Shown here piece by piece: positions 1 through 12,499 of a stretch of 64,000 nucleotides of DNA (within the stretch, counting starts at the first letter, position 1; each line of letters starts with the position of its first letter). Origin of the DNA: Tamarix chinensis (Eukaryota; Streptophyta; Magnoliopsida; Caryophyllales; Tamaricaceae); assembly GCA_030549775.1 (NCBI GenBank), contig CM060177.1, forward strand, positions 60,204,638-60,268,637, written 5' to 3'. The position numbers and the translations under genes are program-made. The notes under the pieces are model-generated. The model was not told the DNA's origin. It saw nothing but the letters and a program-made list of their open reading frames with translations, and did no database searches.

Positions 1-1786
1 AAACAACATCAATTCATACCAAATCTGCAATCACACCATAATTTCAATCAATCTATAATTGGTATGCATGTCTCAATACACCAACTATACTTAGCACAAC
101 TATAATTAGTGGGAATACCACAACTTGGTAGCTCTACACCCCAAAGTAAAGAGTTCACAGATCTAGGCTGGTAGACGAAATACAAACCTAAAAATGCAAG
201 TAGAATATATAGATTGCTACCTAATACTGAATGAATGAGTGCATGTGCTTGGCCCATTGATCTCTAACTTCATCAATTTCATAAACATTATATTGTTGGC
301 CTTGTGTATAGTCATTGGTGAAAAACTACAACACCCATGTTTCAATTAATATACAGTTAGCCATTAGGTATGTCATGATTCATTAATAGAAAAATATGGA
401 AAAGCAAACATACATGGCTTGGATCTATGTTGACCAATCTATTCTAGACTATAAGATCCATTACTCGTCTTCTTCACTTGAACCCTTAAAAACTTCAATT
501 TCATCATCATCATCTAAGTTCCTTTGTCTCGAAGATCTTCAATTTTGTAGGTACCTAAAGCTCTTATCTCATCCATAATTACAATAGAGGATAAAGAGAT
601 AAACAATAACTGAAAACATGTATTACCCTGCATACAAAATAATACAAAGGTAGGCAACATGTAATACCACTTTAATCAAGAGGTTATATAACACCCTCAT
701 ACCCTAGAATGTGAAAAAGGTTTTCAGGATAGTCTAAATTAAAGGTTCAATTTGTAAAAAATGCCCTAAAAAGGTTGTATCACTTGTATGTAACAAAAAA
801 ACCTCAATTTAGAGGCCAAAATGGCCTTTTTTGGGCTCAAAAAAATACCCAAAATAGCCTCCTAGATCACCTAAATCCGAGGTCCCATGAAAAAGTTATG
901 ACCCTCCAAAGTTTACAGTTGAATCTAGCTCTAAATAACCTCAATAATGTCTTCTCTTTTGTTGATTATGGTTGTAGCTCTAAATAATGTTGAATCTATA
1001 TTCTCCATACAAACAAATACAACAATAATATGTAAAGATCTCGGCCAACACATGCATTTGTTAATATATAACAATAACGCAACAAATTCAACAACAAACA
1101 GCAAAATTTTCAGCCAACACATTTTCGAACGACAAACCACAATCTTTCAATAACAAACAAACGAAAGGAAGAACAAACACATACAAACACGACGGTGAGA
1201 ATGTTGAGAGAGGCAAGGGCTTCAAACACGACGAAGGATGAAGGTGCAAGTGCCAGCTAGCTTCGGAACAATGGCAGAGGCATGGTGGAGAGTTGGCGGT
1301 GCGAGGGTAACCCTTTACTTGAGAGGAGCCTGGTGGTGCGAGTTGGTGGTGCACGGTGTGGCGGTGAGAGGGTTTGCAAGGAGAAGGAAGGAGAGCAAGA
1401 GAACGAAAGTGCAAAGAGTCTGAAAACTTTGGCACAAAACAGAACCGAGCGAAATAAAAGTTTGATTTTTGGGTTTTAATAACGGTTCCTGAGAGAACCG
1501 TTATTAAAACATCTTTTAATAACGGTTCTTCCAGGAACCGTCATTAAAAGCTTCTGACTTTTGACAACGGTTCTAATATGAACCGTTATTAAATCCTCTT
1601 TTAATAACGGTTTATATAAAACCGTTATTAAAACATCCATCCAAATTTTAACATTTCCCTTTTAATAATGGTTTTTAACTAGAACCGTTATCAAAACTTC
1701 CGCCGATTAATTTTCACGCGTTTGACAACGGTTTTCGAACTACGGTTATTAATGTCCCGTTATTATTTCTCGTGTTTGTAGTAGTG
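1..1786. mobile_element. CACTA (En/Spm) DNA transposon, one terminal part
   Basis: The right boundary reads, on the minus strand, CACTACTACAAACACG, the terminal inverted repeat type of plant CACTA transposons. The element body therefore lies to the left and runs off the window. About 300 bp of subterminal repeats precede the end. The interior (1-1470) has only short frames without recognisable transposase domains, so I cannot say whether the parent is autonomous. The same terminus occurs in opposite orientation at 63822. The element interrupts the minus-strand long LTR that begins again at 1787. The other end and the 3-bp target duplication are outside the window. Confidence 0.75.
1470..1740. 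repeat. CACTA subterminal palindromic repeats (AACGGTT ... AACCGTTATTAAAA)
   Basis: At least six short inverted pairs of the type TAATAACGGTT-N(5-10)-AACCGTTATTA follow one another with TTTTAATAACGG spacers. Arrays of short subterminal motifs bound by the element's own TNPA-type protein are typical of CACTA elements; the binding role is inferred from family knowledge. Confidence 0.7.
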
Positions 1787-1834
1787 TTTATCGGAATTCA
1801 ATATACACCATGCCTTTTATCAAATCTATGTAAG

Positions 1835-2215
1835 TACAAGAACACCCCACTATTTTAGTCGGTGAGCCGGTCACTTGTGGGGCAATAATCCACACCACTA
1901 TTTTTCACCGATGGATCAGTCACTTGCGGGACAATTGTCCACACCACTATTTCTGACCGGTGGATCGGTCTGGTTCCTGCTTACATAGTGTTCCACTATA
2001 AGTAATTAGTATCTTTTAAGTATCTTAGCAAACTCTAGTTTGTGTTTATAAAGCTCGAGGTCACCCCACTATTATTACTGGTGGGTCGGTTACTTGCGGG
2101 ACAATAATCCACACCACTATTTTTTATCGGTGGATCAGTCACTTGCAGGATAATAGTCCACACCACTATTTCTGACCGGTGGATCGGTCTGGACCCAGCT
2201 CAATAATCTGTTGCT
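1835..2215 (-). repeat. Tandem CCACCGG / AATAGTGG modules in LTR E
   Basis: On the plus strand the unit appears as CCACACCACTATTT-N-CCGGTGGATCGGTC, repeated about six times in two blocks (1840-1990 and 2060-2215). It matches modules in copies D, A, C and H. Blocks are separated by a TTTAAATGATTAGT-type sequence, also conserved between copies. Confidence 0.7.
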
Positions 2216-2599
2216 TTAAATGATTAGTGTCTTAAGTATCTTATTTAGAAGCTTTCACCCTGGATATGCATGAATCATTCCCTTTACACTTCACACTTCA
2301 CAAATCACAAATCATAAATCTCACCCTCATAATTACACTTTAACCACCAAATACACATGATACCACAAAAACCCTAAGCAGCCATACCAAACCCTAATTG
2401 TCCACACCAAACCGTAGCTTGGTCTCCTATGTACCCTTATATTATTCCACATACTATTTTTCATCCAAAGTGTTCAAACACTCAAACAACACTTACATTA
2501 CCTTCCTCACACCCCAAGTCAACTTTTCATACGTAAACTTCATGCCCATGCAAACGTTACACATCCTATGCAGCCATTCGAATTTTTTATGTAAACCCT

Positions 2600-3305
2600 A
2601 AGCTCCCATATGAAACCCTAGATTCAACCATGCAAACCCTAGATCCATCCATAAAAAACCCTAAATTCTCCATATAAAACTTTAGATTCAATCCATATAA
2701 AACCCTAGATTAGATCCTCCCATACAACACTGTAAAATCCTCCATGCAAAACCTTAAGTTCATCCATATAAAATCCTAGTATAGATTTCCCCATGCAACA
2801 CCATAAAATCTTCCATGCGATACCCTAAGTCCATCCATATGAAACCCTAACTTCTTTCATGCAAAACCAAATATTCGTACAAAACCTTAAATTTGATCCT
2901 CACAAAACTAAGAATTTATCCATACCAAACCCTGGATTCAGTCCATACAAAACCAAAGATTCATTCTTACCAAACCCTAAATTCAAACCATGTAAAACTA
3001 AAGATTCATCCATATAACACTATAAATTAGATTCTCCCATACGACACCATAAATTAGATTCTCCCATATAACACTATAAATTAGATTCTCCCATACAACA
3101 TCATAAATCAGATTCTCCTGTACAAAACCATAAATTAGCTTCTCCCATACAAAACCATAGATTAAATTCTCTCACACAAAACCATGCAAAACCATAAACT
3201 AGCTTCTCCCATATTAAACTAAAAATTATATTCTCCCATATAAAACCACAAATTAGATTCTCGTATACAACATTATAAATTAGATTCTCCCACACGAAAC
3301 CCTAA
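2600..3305. repeat. Degenerate 27-bp tandem repeat (ACCATAAATTAGATTCTCCCATACA)
   Basis: About ten recognisable 27-bp units run from 3013 to 3303, with a more degraded version (CATACAAAACCCTAAATTC) back to about 2600. Because 27 is a multiple of three, the minus strand stays open as a spurious Trp-Glu-Asn-Leu repeat. It lies inside LTR E. Confidence 0.75.
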
Positions 3306-3620
3306 ATTTCCCATTTTATTCCTCCACTCATGAATCATTAAAATACTTAGGTCAAATCACATCCCTTGGTCAACTTGTTTCCCCATCATCCTTTTTCATT
3401 CTTTCCCCCACACAAACCATATTAACATCCTCACATGCATGTCTTACAGGGTCACAACACATATCATCATATATACATAAAACATGTGCCATATAGCAAT
3501 ACAAGAACATGCTTGAACTCCACTTCATACAATATATGAAATAATTACAATAATAACATAAGATGCATAACATATAAGGCATTTAATACACATCAACACA
3601 TAATAGGCCTTAGTAATACC

Positions 3621-3700
3621 CTTACCTAAAATGACACCAGTCTTGGAGCACGCTCCTACGCCTCCTTAGGGCTTTGATTGGTCTCACCTATATGAGGGAA
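3621..3700 (-). promoter_or_regulatory. Conserved splice-donor-like island, LTR E
   Basis: On the minus strand a TATAG acceptor-like end is followed by about 65 bp containing GGAGGCGTAGGAGCGTGCTCC-type sequence (a GGAGC/GCTCC inverted repeat), then TTTTAG/GTAAGGGT. Nearly the same block stands in copies D (15548-15612) and C (55694-55760). Conservation is much higher here than in flanking LTR sequence. Confidence 0.55.
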
Positions 3701-3879
3701 GAACTAAAATTAGATTACCTCCTACCAAAAATACTATTGAATACTAACTTATTCTAAGACTAGGATTTTAATAAAATAATATCATATTAATAAAATAACA
3801 TTAACTAATTACTAACTTTGCTAAAGATAGAAGAAATAATAGTAATATTATAAAAGTTGATAATATAAAGTTGAAGACT

Positions 3880-4403
3880 TTATCCTAATAATAATAATGA
3901 TATTAAAAAAACGAGAATGATAATATTAATAAGAAAAATAATAATAGTAACAATAATCATACTAAAATAATAATAATAATAATAATAATAATATGATTTG
4001 AAACAAATGGTGGAATAAGAGCCTCAACCCTTCACCAAAATAATACTAATAATAACATTATTAAAATTAATAAAAAAATTTAGTAATAATAATAATAATA
4101 ATAATAATGATAAAATCCATAATAATGTTGCAAAAATAATAATAATCATAATGGTAATAATAGTAAGGATAATAATCAAAGATAAAATGAAGTAGGGTTT
4201 CGACCCTACATTGAATAATAATAAACTTACTAAATAATAATAATACTAATAATAACACTAATTATAATAATAAATTCTAATGATAAAAATAATGATAATA
4301 TTAATAATAATAAGACTTCATATTTATAATACCACTACTATAATTTAAAATAGGCACAATAGGGTTTTAACCGTATATAGAATAATAATGTTAACATTGA
4401 AAT

Positions 4404-4434
<31 letters not shown>

Positions 4435-4545
4435 GATAATAATAATGATAATAATATTAATACTAATCACATAACAATAATAATGGAATAGTAATAATAA
4501 TATTGAAATAGTAATAATAATAATAATAATAATAATAGTAATAGT
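3880..4545. repeat. TAA/ATT trinucleotide-rich stretch in LTR E
   Basis: Several (TAA)n runs, longest at about 3968-3992, 4091-4108, 4408-4425 and 4513-4536, with imperfect TAA/TGA between. Equivalent ATT runs occupy the same relative position in copies C, D and F. The poly-Ile/Tyr frames here are not genes. Confidence 0.8.
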
Positions 4546-5221
4546 AATATATTTTGAATAAATGAAATAAAATAGATTAAGGCTTGTAAAAATAGGGTAA
4601 AAGGATTGATAGGGTCTAGGGTTCAACCTTGGGCTGGTGGTGACAAGCGGCACCGACGGTGGTGTACGGCAGCGGCAACGGTGGCTAGAAAAAGAGAAGA
4701 AAAAGAGAAAAGTTAAATGCTAAGAAAAAGATAGGGAGCATGAAGGTGAGGGTTGGGGTGTTTAAGAATGCCTAGAGGGAGAGGAGTTGAATGAGGGTGG
4801 CGGCACACGGCAACAGCGGTGGTGGCCGAATGGAGAAGAATGAGAGAAAGAGAGGAGGAGAGGGAGGGAGAGGAAAATAAAGGTAGGGGAAGGTAGGGGA
4901 GGGTCTCCAAATGTTTTTGGGTGGTGTAGGAGGTAACATAAGCGGCATAAGAGGTGGCTAATGGTGGTTCAAAGGGTGGTAGAGGTTGAAGAGAGTGTTG
5001 ATCGGGGAGGGAACTTCACATAGCTGAGGCGACTTGTGTAGGAAGAATCGAGGGGTATGGGTGATTTGGTTAGCTAGAGGGTGATGCAAATATGAGTTTG
5101 GTGGCTAGTAATGGTGGCACAATTGGCTAGAGGAGGTAGAAATGGTGTCATAAGGGGTGGCGGCGCACAAGCGAAATATTCTGGGTAAGGAAATCAAAGG
5201 CTCGATACAGGCTATTATGGG

Positions 5222-5234
5222 GGTATTTATAGAG
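5222..5234 (-). promoter_or_regulatory. Putative LTR TATA box (CTATAAATACCCCC), copy E
   Basis: The minus strand reads CTCTATAAATACCCCC about 990 bp into the LTR. Copy C has CCTATAAATACCCCCC about 980 bp into its LTR. Matching position and flanking C-run support a U3 core promoter. Confidence 0.55.
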
Positions 5235-6221
5235 TGTAAAGGAGTGGTTAGAGTTATGTGGGTCGGTGAGAGTATAAGCAAGTAGGGTTAGGGTAACCGG
5301 TGGAGATGGTTGGCCCATGGAAGTAAATTTTGGGCCAGGGATTGTGCGCAGGAAAGAGAGGGAAACTGCGCGAGAAATGGGAGGTGGATTGGCCTATGTG
5401 GTCGCCAAATCAGGGGGAAGAGAAAGGGAGAAAAATGGCCGGTCAAATTGGGCAAGATTGGCGGTGAAAGACCAGGGCGATAGCGGCGGTGTATGTGTAG
5501 GTCAGTGTCGACGGGGGAAGAAGGAATAAGAAGATGGGGGAAAAGGGTTGGACCGGTAGCCTAAAAGAAAAAAAAAGAAAGGAAAAAGGGGGAAAGAAGA
5601 GGGCCAGTCGGCTCAGTGAATGTTTTTTAAAGAAACGCCACATTTCAATGGAAAATAAAGGAAAGTGCCGCACGATTAAGGGAGAAGGATGAGGATCGAC
5701 TGGGCAGTGCCGAAGGAAAGGAAGAAGAGGAAAGGGGAATTGGGCAACGAGCAGGCCCTGGTCAGGGAGGGGAAAAACGAAAAAGAAAAGAAGAAGAAAG
5801 AAAAAGGAAGAAAGAAAAGGAAAAAGGGAAAAAGAAAAATAGTGGGTTGGCTTAATTAAATTAATTAAGATATTTGAGATATTTTTACTAATATTTTAAT
5901 AAAATAATATTGAATTCCCTTTTGGGCTAAATTAGGATTTTTGAAAGATTTTCCATAAATTCCATTTTAATTAGTAAATCACTCTAATTTTCTTCAATTA
6001 AATTATTTATAAAATTGATATTAATTTGGAACTACTTTTTCTTCTTATTTTAAATAAAATAATTTATTTAATTAATTTATAAAATAAAATCCTTAATTAG
6101 CTAAAATACCAAAATTTCTCCTAATTAAAATACTTATAAATTTCTTCTTGCCCTAATTAAGTTTTCAAATAATATCTTATTTAACTATAATTTTTAAAAT
6201 TAGAATTTTTGAGGCATTTCA

Positions 6222-8560
6222 ATATATATAGGAGGAAATGCTTTACTTAAATAAATTAATTTCAATATGATACACCTTGGTCACTTAAGGACCATAGGAA
6301 AAAGTCGCTAGGAATGCCTACACTTAACAATCCAACCATGCTGAGAGGAGGATGGACTACTCACCAATCATCCTTAGGAAACCTATAATAAATCTTGTAC
6401 TTGTGGGATTAAGTAGGGGATTCCAACAAAAAATCCATTATTATGCATACATACCGAGCAAACCAATCTACCACCATCTATAGATCTTAGTACAATTAAG
6501 ACCCACACATTATGCTCATGGTACAACTTACCAAAATATGTATGCTACTTTCCTACTTTGTTGTTCATGTGCAATCTTATACGTCATCTAAGATATAATT
6601 GGATCCACTAAAACATCCTTAGTTATAATGGTGCCAACATATAAGGGTATATAGATTTTAACATGCATACTACCTTCCTAAGAAATAAGGACTACTTATA
6701 CTACCCACCAAGAAGTGTTTAGAGTATAACTTGATTGCTAATGGAAAATTAGAGTTACATATATGACTTCCCAACCATAGATTCTTTACTAGGTGGATCA
6801 TGTTTATAAGAGCAATAGATCATGTGATAATTAATGGAGATATGTCAAAACATAGAAATGCATTACATCAAGCATTCAAGAAAAACATATGATCGACATT
6901 GAATTTAAGGAACATTAACATGAGTTATACCACATAATCATAACTTAAATGAGATGTGAGCTCTTTAAGTACTTATAGAGAAAAACAAGTATCACGTTAG
7001 TAAAATAACCATAAGCATACAACATGATCAGGTTAATTAATGTTTCCTTAGATCTCATTGTGTTCATTGTTTGGCTTTAAGTAAAAATAGAATTTCCTTA
7101 CAAAATCATCAAGCAATAGGTGAGCATATATTTATTTTACTCCAAGTTATTGAGCAGTAAGTGGGCATACGATTCTTTTACCACAATTTATTAAGCAATA
7201 GGTGAGCATATGATTTTTTACTCCAAATTTAATGAGAAATCAGTAAGCACATGATTCTTTTAGTCCAAGTTATTGAGAAATAGTAACATACGATTCTTTT
7301 ACTCTAAGTTATTGAGCAATAGGTGATCATATAATTCTTTTAATCCATGCTATTGAGAAATAGGTGAAAATATGATTCATTTACTATAAGTTATTGAGCA
7401 ATTGGTGAGCATATAATTTTTTTACTTCAGGTTATTAAGTAATAGGTGGGGTTATTCCCCATTATCTCTCAATACCATGGAAGTCAACAAAATATATGGA
7501 CATAAAGTCATAAATGGCTTATGCCAAATAACCATCTTGTGGTGACAAAACCCTTTATTATTGATACCCCCTAGTACATCATTAATATTTAGAGTAGTCA
7601 AGGATCTAGGATCTATGTGGATCTTAGGATCAACTAGCATCTCGCTTGAAGGCACCCAAAGGTAAAATACTCTAAGATAGGCTAACCTTTAGTGGCTAAT
7701 CGAGGATCATATAATCCAAACTGATCACAATGCTCATTCCACTCTAAGCGATTAGTATCTTATTAGATTGGGATGCCATTTAACATAAAGGACAAGAAAC
7801 AAGATCACATCAAGCGACAAGCCTTTTTAATTCACCTTACCCATATAGGGTTCTTACAACATCCGGTGTTCCCATTTAGGGGTATCTTCAAGTGAGTATC
7901 CCCTACTTAATCAATTATGCCAAAGGGTGGAATTATATTATGTTTATATCATCTACAAATATCTATGCAAAAAATTTATTTTTCATTTATTCCCATTGTT
8001 CATATTTCAAATATAGGCCATGCTAAGGTTAAAGTTATAGTTCATTACTTAATCATAGTCTTACCATTCATTAGAGGATGCTCTAATTTAATTCCTTATG
8101 CAAAAGGTGAAGGTCTAGTTAGAGGTCGACTAGAGTCCAACCCTAACTCATAACTATTTATCCATTTATTTCAACATCTAAGTGAAATAAATTTTTTATA
8201 GATAAGGTTAACATAAGGCCAACCTACATTTCCATGTTATCTTCTTCAATCTTTGCTAAGTCATTTCACTTAAGGGGTCCTCATTATATGGCTATGATAT
8301 AAGTCATTAGAGGTGTATTAACCACCATTTTTTGTATTACTTCAATAATAATTAGTAAGAATCCATCTTTAATCATTTCATCATCTATTCATGTTATAGT
8401 TAAAAAAAGTCCCAAATGAAAAATTAAAGTCAAACATTGGTCAACTAGGATAAATCTCTCTTTACTAACTTTATTCTATTATTTAAAATTATTTAATCAA
8501 GGTAAATTTATATCTACTAGCATCTTAGGTTATTATCCAAGAAGGAGAAAACTCAAAACA
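6222..8560. other. Degraded repeat DNA, probably an old minus-strand long LTR
   Basis: No coding domain is seen. On the minus strand, AATAAGATACTAATCGC near 7741-7765 resembles the AAATAAGATACTAATCATTT block that precedes the CCACCGG modules in copy A, suggesting another eroded member of the long-LTR family. The short frames at 7452-7655 and 7917-8153 have no recognisable domains. Confidence 0.35.
7102..7452. repeat. 41-bp minisatellite, about 8.5 copies
   Basis: Units of the form AAGTTATTGAGCAATAGGTG-AGCATATGATTCTTTTACTCC repeat with a 39-42 bp period. Divergence between units is moderate, so the array is old. There are no unique spacers, so it is not CRISPR-like. Confidence 0.8.
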
Positions 8561-10614
8561 TCACAATTGAGAAGAGATAGTCAAGAAAATAAAATTTGGC
8601 TAAGACTAGTCGATTGGTTTTCTTGACCAATCAATCAGTTTCACGAAAAAGACAATTAGTCAAGACATTGTCATCCTTCCCAATGGTGGTGAACTAGATA
8701 GTTGGCCAAACTCACTAGTCGACTATTCTGAGAACTAGTCAATTGGTTTGGTTATCTCAGTCAATAAGTCTAACTTAAGGCTAAGAGTACTAGGGTTGTA
8801 AACCAACTAGTTGATTGATTGACACAACAAGTCAACTACTCTAGGAACTAGTATATGGAATTAATCAAACTCATTTACAAATTTAACCTGAGATGAAAAC
8901 CACTGATGTCATAGACCAACCAGTCGATGGCTCTACCAGACGAGTCAATCAATCTTGGAGACCAGTTGATTAGTTTGGGGTGAAAACGGCCTCACCAAAC
9001 ACAATTAAATTCCATAACATTTGTCCAATCAATCTGAAAATCAATATTAGGTTATTTAAGGTTCTCAACAAGTAATATTCATGAATTGACATGCGAAATA
9101 CTAGTATTATGCTAGGAATCTCAATAAATCCATGTCTGCATTCTATGAACTTTAATCAAGAAATCATGCACCACATTATTTTCTAATTAAGATATGATGC
9201 AATAATCTATTTCTAATTTCACACATATCCTTGTAACTTAAGACATCAAAAATAATATCAAGGAAATTTTGAATAGAGAATTATATTTATGTGGTTTATG
9301 CATATAAGCCTTTTAAGTTAAGCTTCCTTCCAAGCCATCCATTCATTTTATGCCAACCAGCACAAGGTTAGTCATATCTAGTAGTTAGGTTATCACAAAC
9401 TTATAGAACATACACTAACCCATACCATTTTCTGCAAAAATAGGGATGACAATGGTTTAACTTATATGACCTGGAAAACACACCAAAAGAGTAAAAGTCT
9501 TTGAACATCCAAACCAATTTCCTACTTTTAAAGACCTTTCAAGAAGAGCTTGATCAAAACTCAATAAAACCTTTGACATTGTGCAAATAAGATTTAATAA
9601 AATCAGAGACCTAGGAGAGGAAATAAGAGAAAACCCACCTTTCTAATGAGAAAATAAAGAACACTAGATATGAAATCTAACCCTCACTCTTTTCCCAAAT
9701 CTAACCCCATAATGCTTAAATTTAAAATAAGAAGTATCTAGTGAAAGGATTAGAAGAGGAAATGAAGATCAAATATAAAAGTCAAAGAGAGGGAATATGG
9801 AAAAGCAAGTGTGAAGAAAAGAAGGGCAGTTCAGAAGTTAGCGAAGAAGGGAGAAAATAAAGACTTTTATTTTGAATTACAAAAGGTTTCTAATGTATGG
9901 AGAAAGGTAAGGGGGTTTATAAATAGATACCCCAAACCCTAACATGAATCTAAGATACAATGTGTAGGTTTTGAAGTTTTGAAGCATGTATTTCTACGTT
10001 TGAGCTAAATTAAGGAAAATGTAGGGTTTTAGGTAATCTACCTCAAGAATTTTGAAACAAAATGGAAGGGAATCAAAGTTTAGCACTATACAAAGGTTGC
10101 AAAAGTAAATAGTCTACTTAGGAATCTCATAGAAATGAGAGAAAACAAGGAAGAAGAAAATAAATGAGCTAAAGTCATGAGAGTGACTTTATGAATTATT
10201 TCATTGTGAATCCATTAAAAATTAATAAAATAGGTTCAGGCTCAAAAGGTTCACAAAAATTGTAGAAAAAACAATTCAAAACATAATTATGATGCTGGAA
10301 AAGTTTGGAAAAATATTTATTGTGAAAATTGAATTCAAAGAACAACTAATTTAGTTAAACCAGTCAACTAGTATCCTAAATCATTTGATGGGTAAGTCGA
10401 GGTTAAAACTTGTTTTTAATAAACACGCTAATTGATTGATACCTCCAAAAAGTCAATTGGTTTTCCTGATAAATCCAAGTATTTTCCAAAATCCAAACCA
10501 AGATCAACTAAGGATCAACTAAGGACTATATCAATCTTAAACCCACCTCTAAAAGAAGATCAAACATAGTTAGATCACCATCAAATGCCTAGATTATTAC
10601 ATATGAAAGACCTA
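8561..10614 (-). mobile_element. Degraded LTR-type sequence with TAGTCGATTGG motifs (copy K, part 1)
   Basis: Short motifs such as GTCGATTGGTT and CCAATCAATC recur between 8600 and 9010 and again at 10330-10480. The minus strand reads TTTATAAACCCCC at 9917-9930 followed by C-rich sequence, as after the TATA box of copies C and E, so it is probably a minus-strand relative of the long-LTR family. Related sequence lies at 49036-51454. Ends are not defined. Confidence 0.35.
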
Positions 10615-11655
10615 AAAAAAGTGCAACATTATAGAGGTAGAGGAAGAGGAAAATGATTATTATGTATTGGAAAGAGTACTTTATGTCCAAGATAGCTATA
10701 AACCTAATCAGTAAGAAAAGATATTCGAAACTAAAGGAAGAGTGGGAGATATAGTTTGTCAAGTTTTCACTACAATGGATATTTTACAAATATAGCTAAT
10801 GATAATAAGGAAAATAATTTGGGATTGAAGACTACACCACATCTAAAGCTTTATTATCTCCAATGGTTAAACATGAATAAGGGAGTCAAGGTTATCAAGC
10901 AAACCCTAATATCATTTCATATTAGTTATTATGATGTTGATGTGCTATGATTTTTTACCTATGGATTCATATGAAATATTATTAGGTAGAATATGGAAAT
11001 ATGATAAAAATGTTATTCATAATGGTGTTACTAATGAATATCTTTCTGAAAAGGATAAAGTTAAACCTACTAAGTGTGATAATGAGAATATAGGTAGGAA
11101 TAAAAAGAGTTTATCCTTGTATGAGAAGGCTATGGAAAATGTATTGAAGAAGAAGTTAGTTGCTATGCTATGCTTATAAAGGAATCCTTATAAGGAGAGA
11201 AAAACAACAATAATCCTCAATTAAATAAACTTATTAATGAATATCAAAATGTGTTTCCTAATGAGTTAACACCTAGATTACCACCCAAAAGAGGAATAGA
11301 ATATGCTATCGAATTAAATATCAATGTAATCTAGAAGAGGATAATAAATTAGAGACACAAATACAAGAAATCCTAGGAAAAAGTTATGTGAGAGAAAGCA
11401 TGAGCCCATATTATATGCCTGCATTACTTATTCCTATAAAAGATGGTATATGGTGCATGTATATTAACTCTAGAGCTGTGAAGAATATAACTATCAAATA
11501 GAGATTTCCTTTGCCAAGATTAGATTACATGTTAGATGGGTTATGTTGAGGGCAATTATTCTCTAAAATTGATTAATGGAGTGGATATTATCAAACTATA
11601 ATAAGAGAAGGGAATGAATGGAATGCTACATTAAAAGCAAAATTTTCATAAATTT
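10615..11655 (+). pseudogene. Ty3/gypsy chromovirus protease-RT fragment (CRM-like)
   Basis: Broken frames encode, in order, the C-terminal half of a retropepsin domain (LQWLNMNKG ... LPMDSYEILLGR ... VIHNGVTNEY; 10850-11040), a linker (EKAMENVLKKK; 11122-11157), and the start of reverse transcriptase (FPNELTPRLPPKRGIEYAI, then VRESMSP, PLPRLDYML, SGYYQ). It corresponds to the protease-RT part of the element at 33486-38691. The D-S-G protease active-site region is not recognisable and several stops interrupt the RT. It breaks off before the RT catalytic motif. The flanks are minus-strand LTR-like DNA. Confidence 0.8.
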
Positions 11656-12390
11656 TTCCATTATAGAGAGGAGAAAGGGAATAATGAAGGAATGCTAAAC
11701 CATTAGGAAAATTTCCACCAAGAAAAAGGAGAAGAGAGTAAAAATCACTAGTGAAAAATGAAAATAGATCAAGAATGAAGGGTATAGAGGTAAGGGTTGG
11801 TCAAAATTCAAAGGAGAGAGGACGATGAGACTAGTATGGTTGAGTGTGGGAAGCCAAGAGGTAAGGGTAGACTTGATGGAGTGATAGGGGTTGAGCGCAA
11901 TCAAAAAGGCATATGGTTATGAGAAAGGAAATTGGTGCAAAAAATCACCCATGCACCTCAACTGTAGAAGAGAGATGGATAGTTGAGGGAGAAGAGAGAA
12001 GACGAGGCTTGACTCAAAGTGTTTTATTGAAATATATAAATAATTAAAATCTTAGAATAATCTAAATAACAAAGATATGCTTATTAGCACAAATGGATTC
12101 TAATTAGAAGTTTTCATAAACATTAGAGAGGAATTAGAAAAAAAAACAAAAATTGATCTAAATTTACACTATAACTGGTCGATCGGCTTGGGCAAATCAG
12201 TCGACTATTTTGTTGAGAAAAAAACAATCACATTATTAGTTTAAAAGTCGATTGGTTAGGCAAGAAAGTTGATTGGTACACCTGAAATTCAATTATTTAC
12301 TATATCAATCTCTTTCCAAAACAAAAACTCTTTTATTTTATACCAACATAATTATTAACTAAATTTAAGGGGTTTTGGGGGAGGGTGTTG
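11656..12390 (-). mobile_element. LTR-like sequence (copy K, part 2)
   Basis: The minus strand is C-rich (11670-11950) and contains a block, TTTTCTTGGTGGAAA, also found at 58028-58042. GTCGATTGG motifs appear again at 12170-12290. Near 12373-12393 the plus strand reads GGGGTTTTGGGGGAGGGTGTTGG, which could be the mutated outer end of a minus-strand LTR or a polypurine tract plus LTR start; I cannot decide. Confidence 0.3.
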
Positions 12391-12499
12391 GAAGATTTCT
12401 ATGCATTTATGAAAGAAAAAAAATAAACATATTTAATGAAAAATCCATAAATTTTTTTAAATATAAACTAATTTAAACACACATAAAGACACACAATTG

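Larger units (their letters stand above)
1787..6221 (-). mobile_element. Long LTR, copy E (solo or partial; 3' end cut by CACTA)
   Basis: Read on the minus strand, this begins TGAAATGCCTC at 6221 (compare TGAAATACCC of copy C) and shows the family's order: AT-rich U3, TATA box, GA-rich plus strand (C-rich in sense), TAA microsatellite, the AG/GTAAGG island, the 27-bp tandem repeat, and CCACCGG/AATAGTGG modules. The last ~1 kb including the 3' hairpin is missing because the CACTA terminus abuts at 1786. There are no gag/pol domains. The length and TG start suggest a Ty3/gypsy LTR, perhaps Del/Tekay-like; the lineage is an inference. Confidence 0.6.

Noticed and set aside
3101..3295. Repeat protein with Trp-Glu-Asn-Leu units
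   Set aside because: Chance translation of a 27-bp tandem repeat.
2380..3305. Interstitial telomere-like AAACCCTAA motifs
   Set aside because: They are irregularly spaced within a 27-bp degenerate repeat and never form tandem CCCTAAA.
7102..7452. CRISPR-like array
   Set aside because: Units abut with no unique spacers, vary in sequence, and the genome is a plant's.
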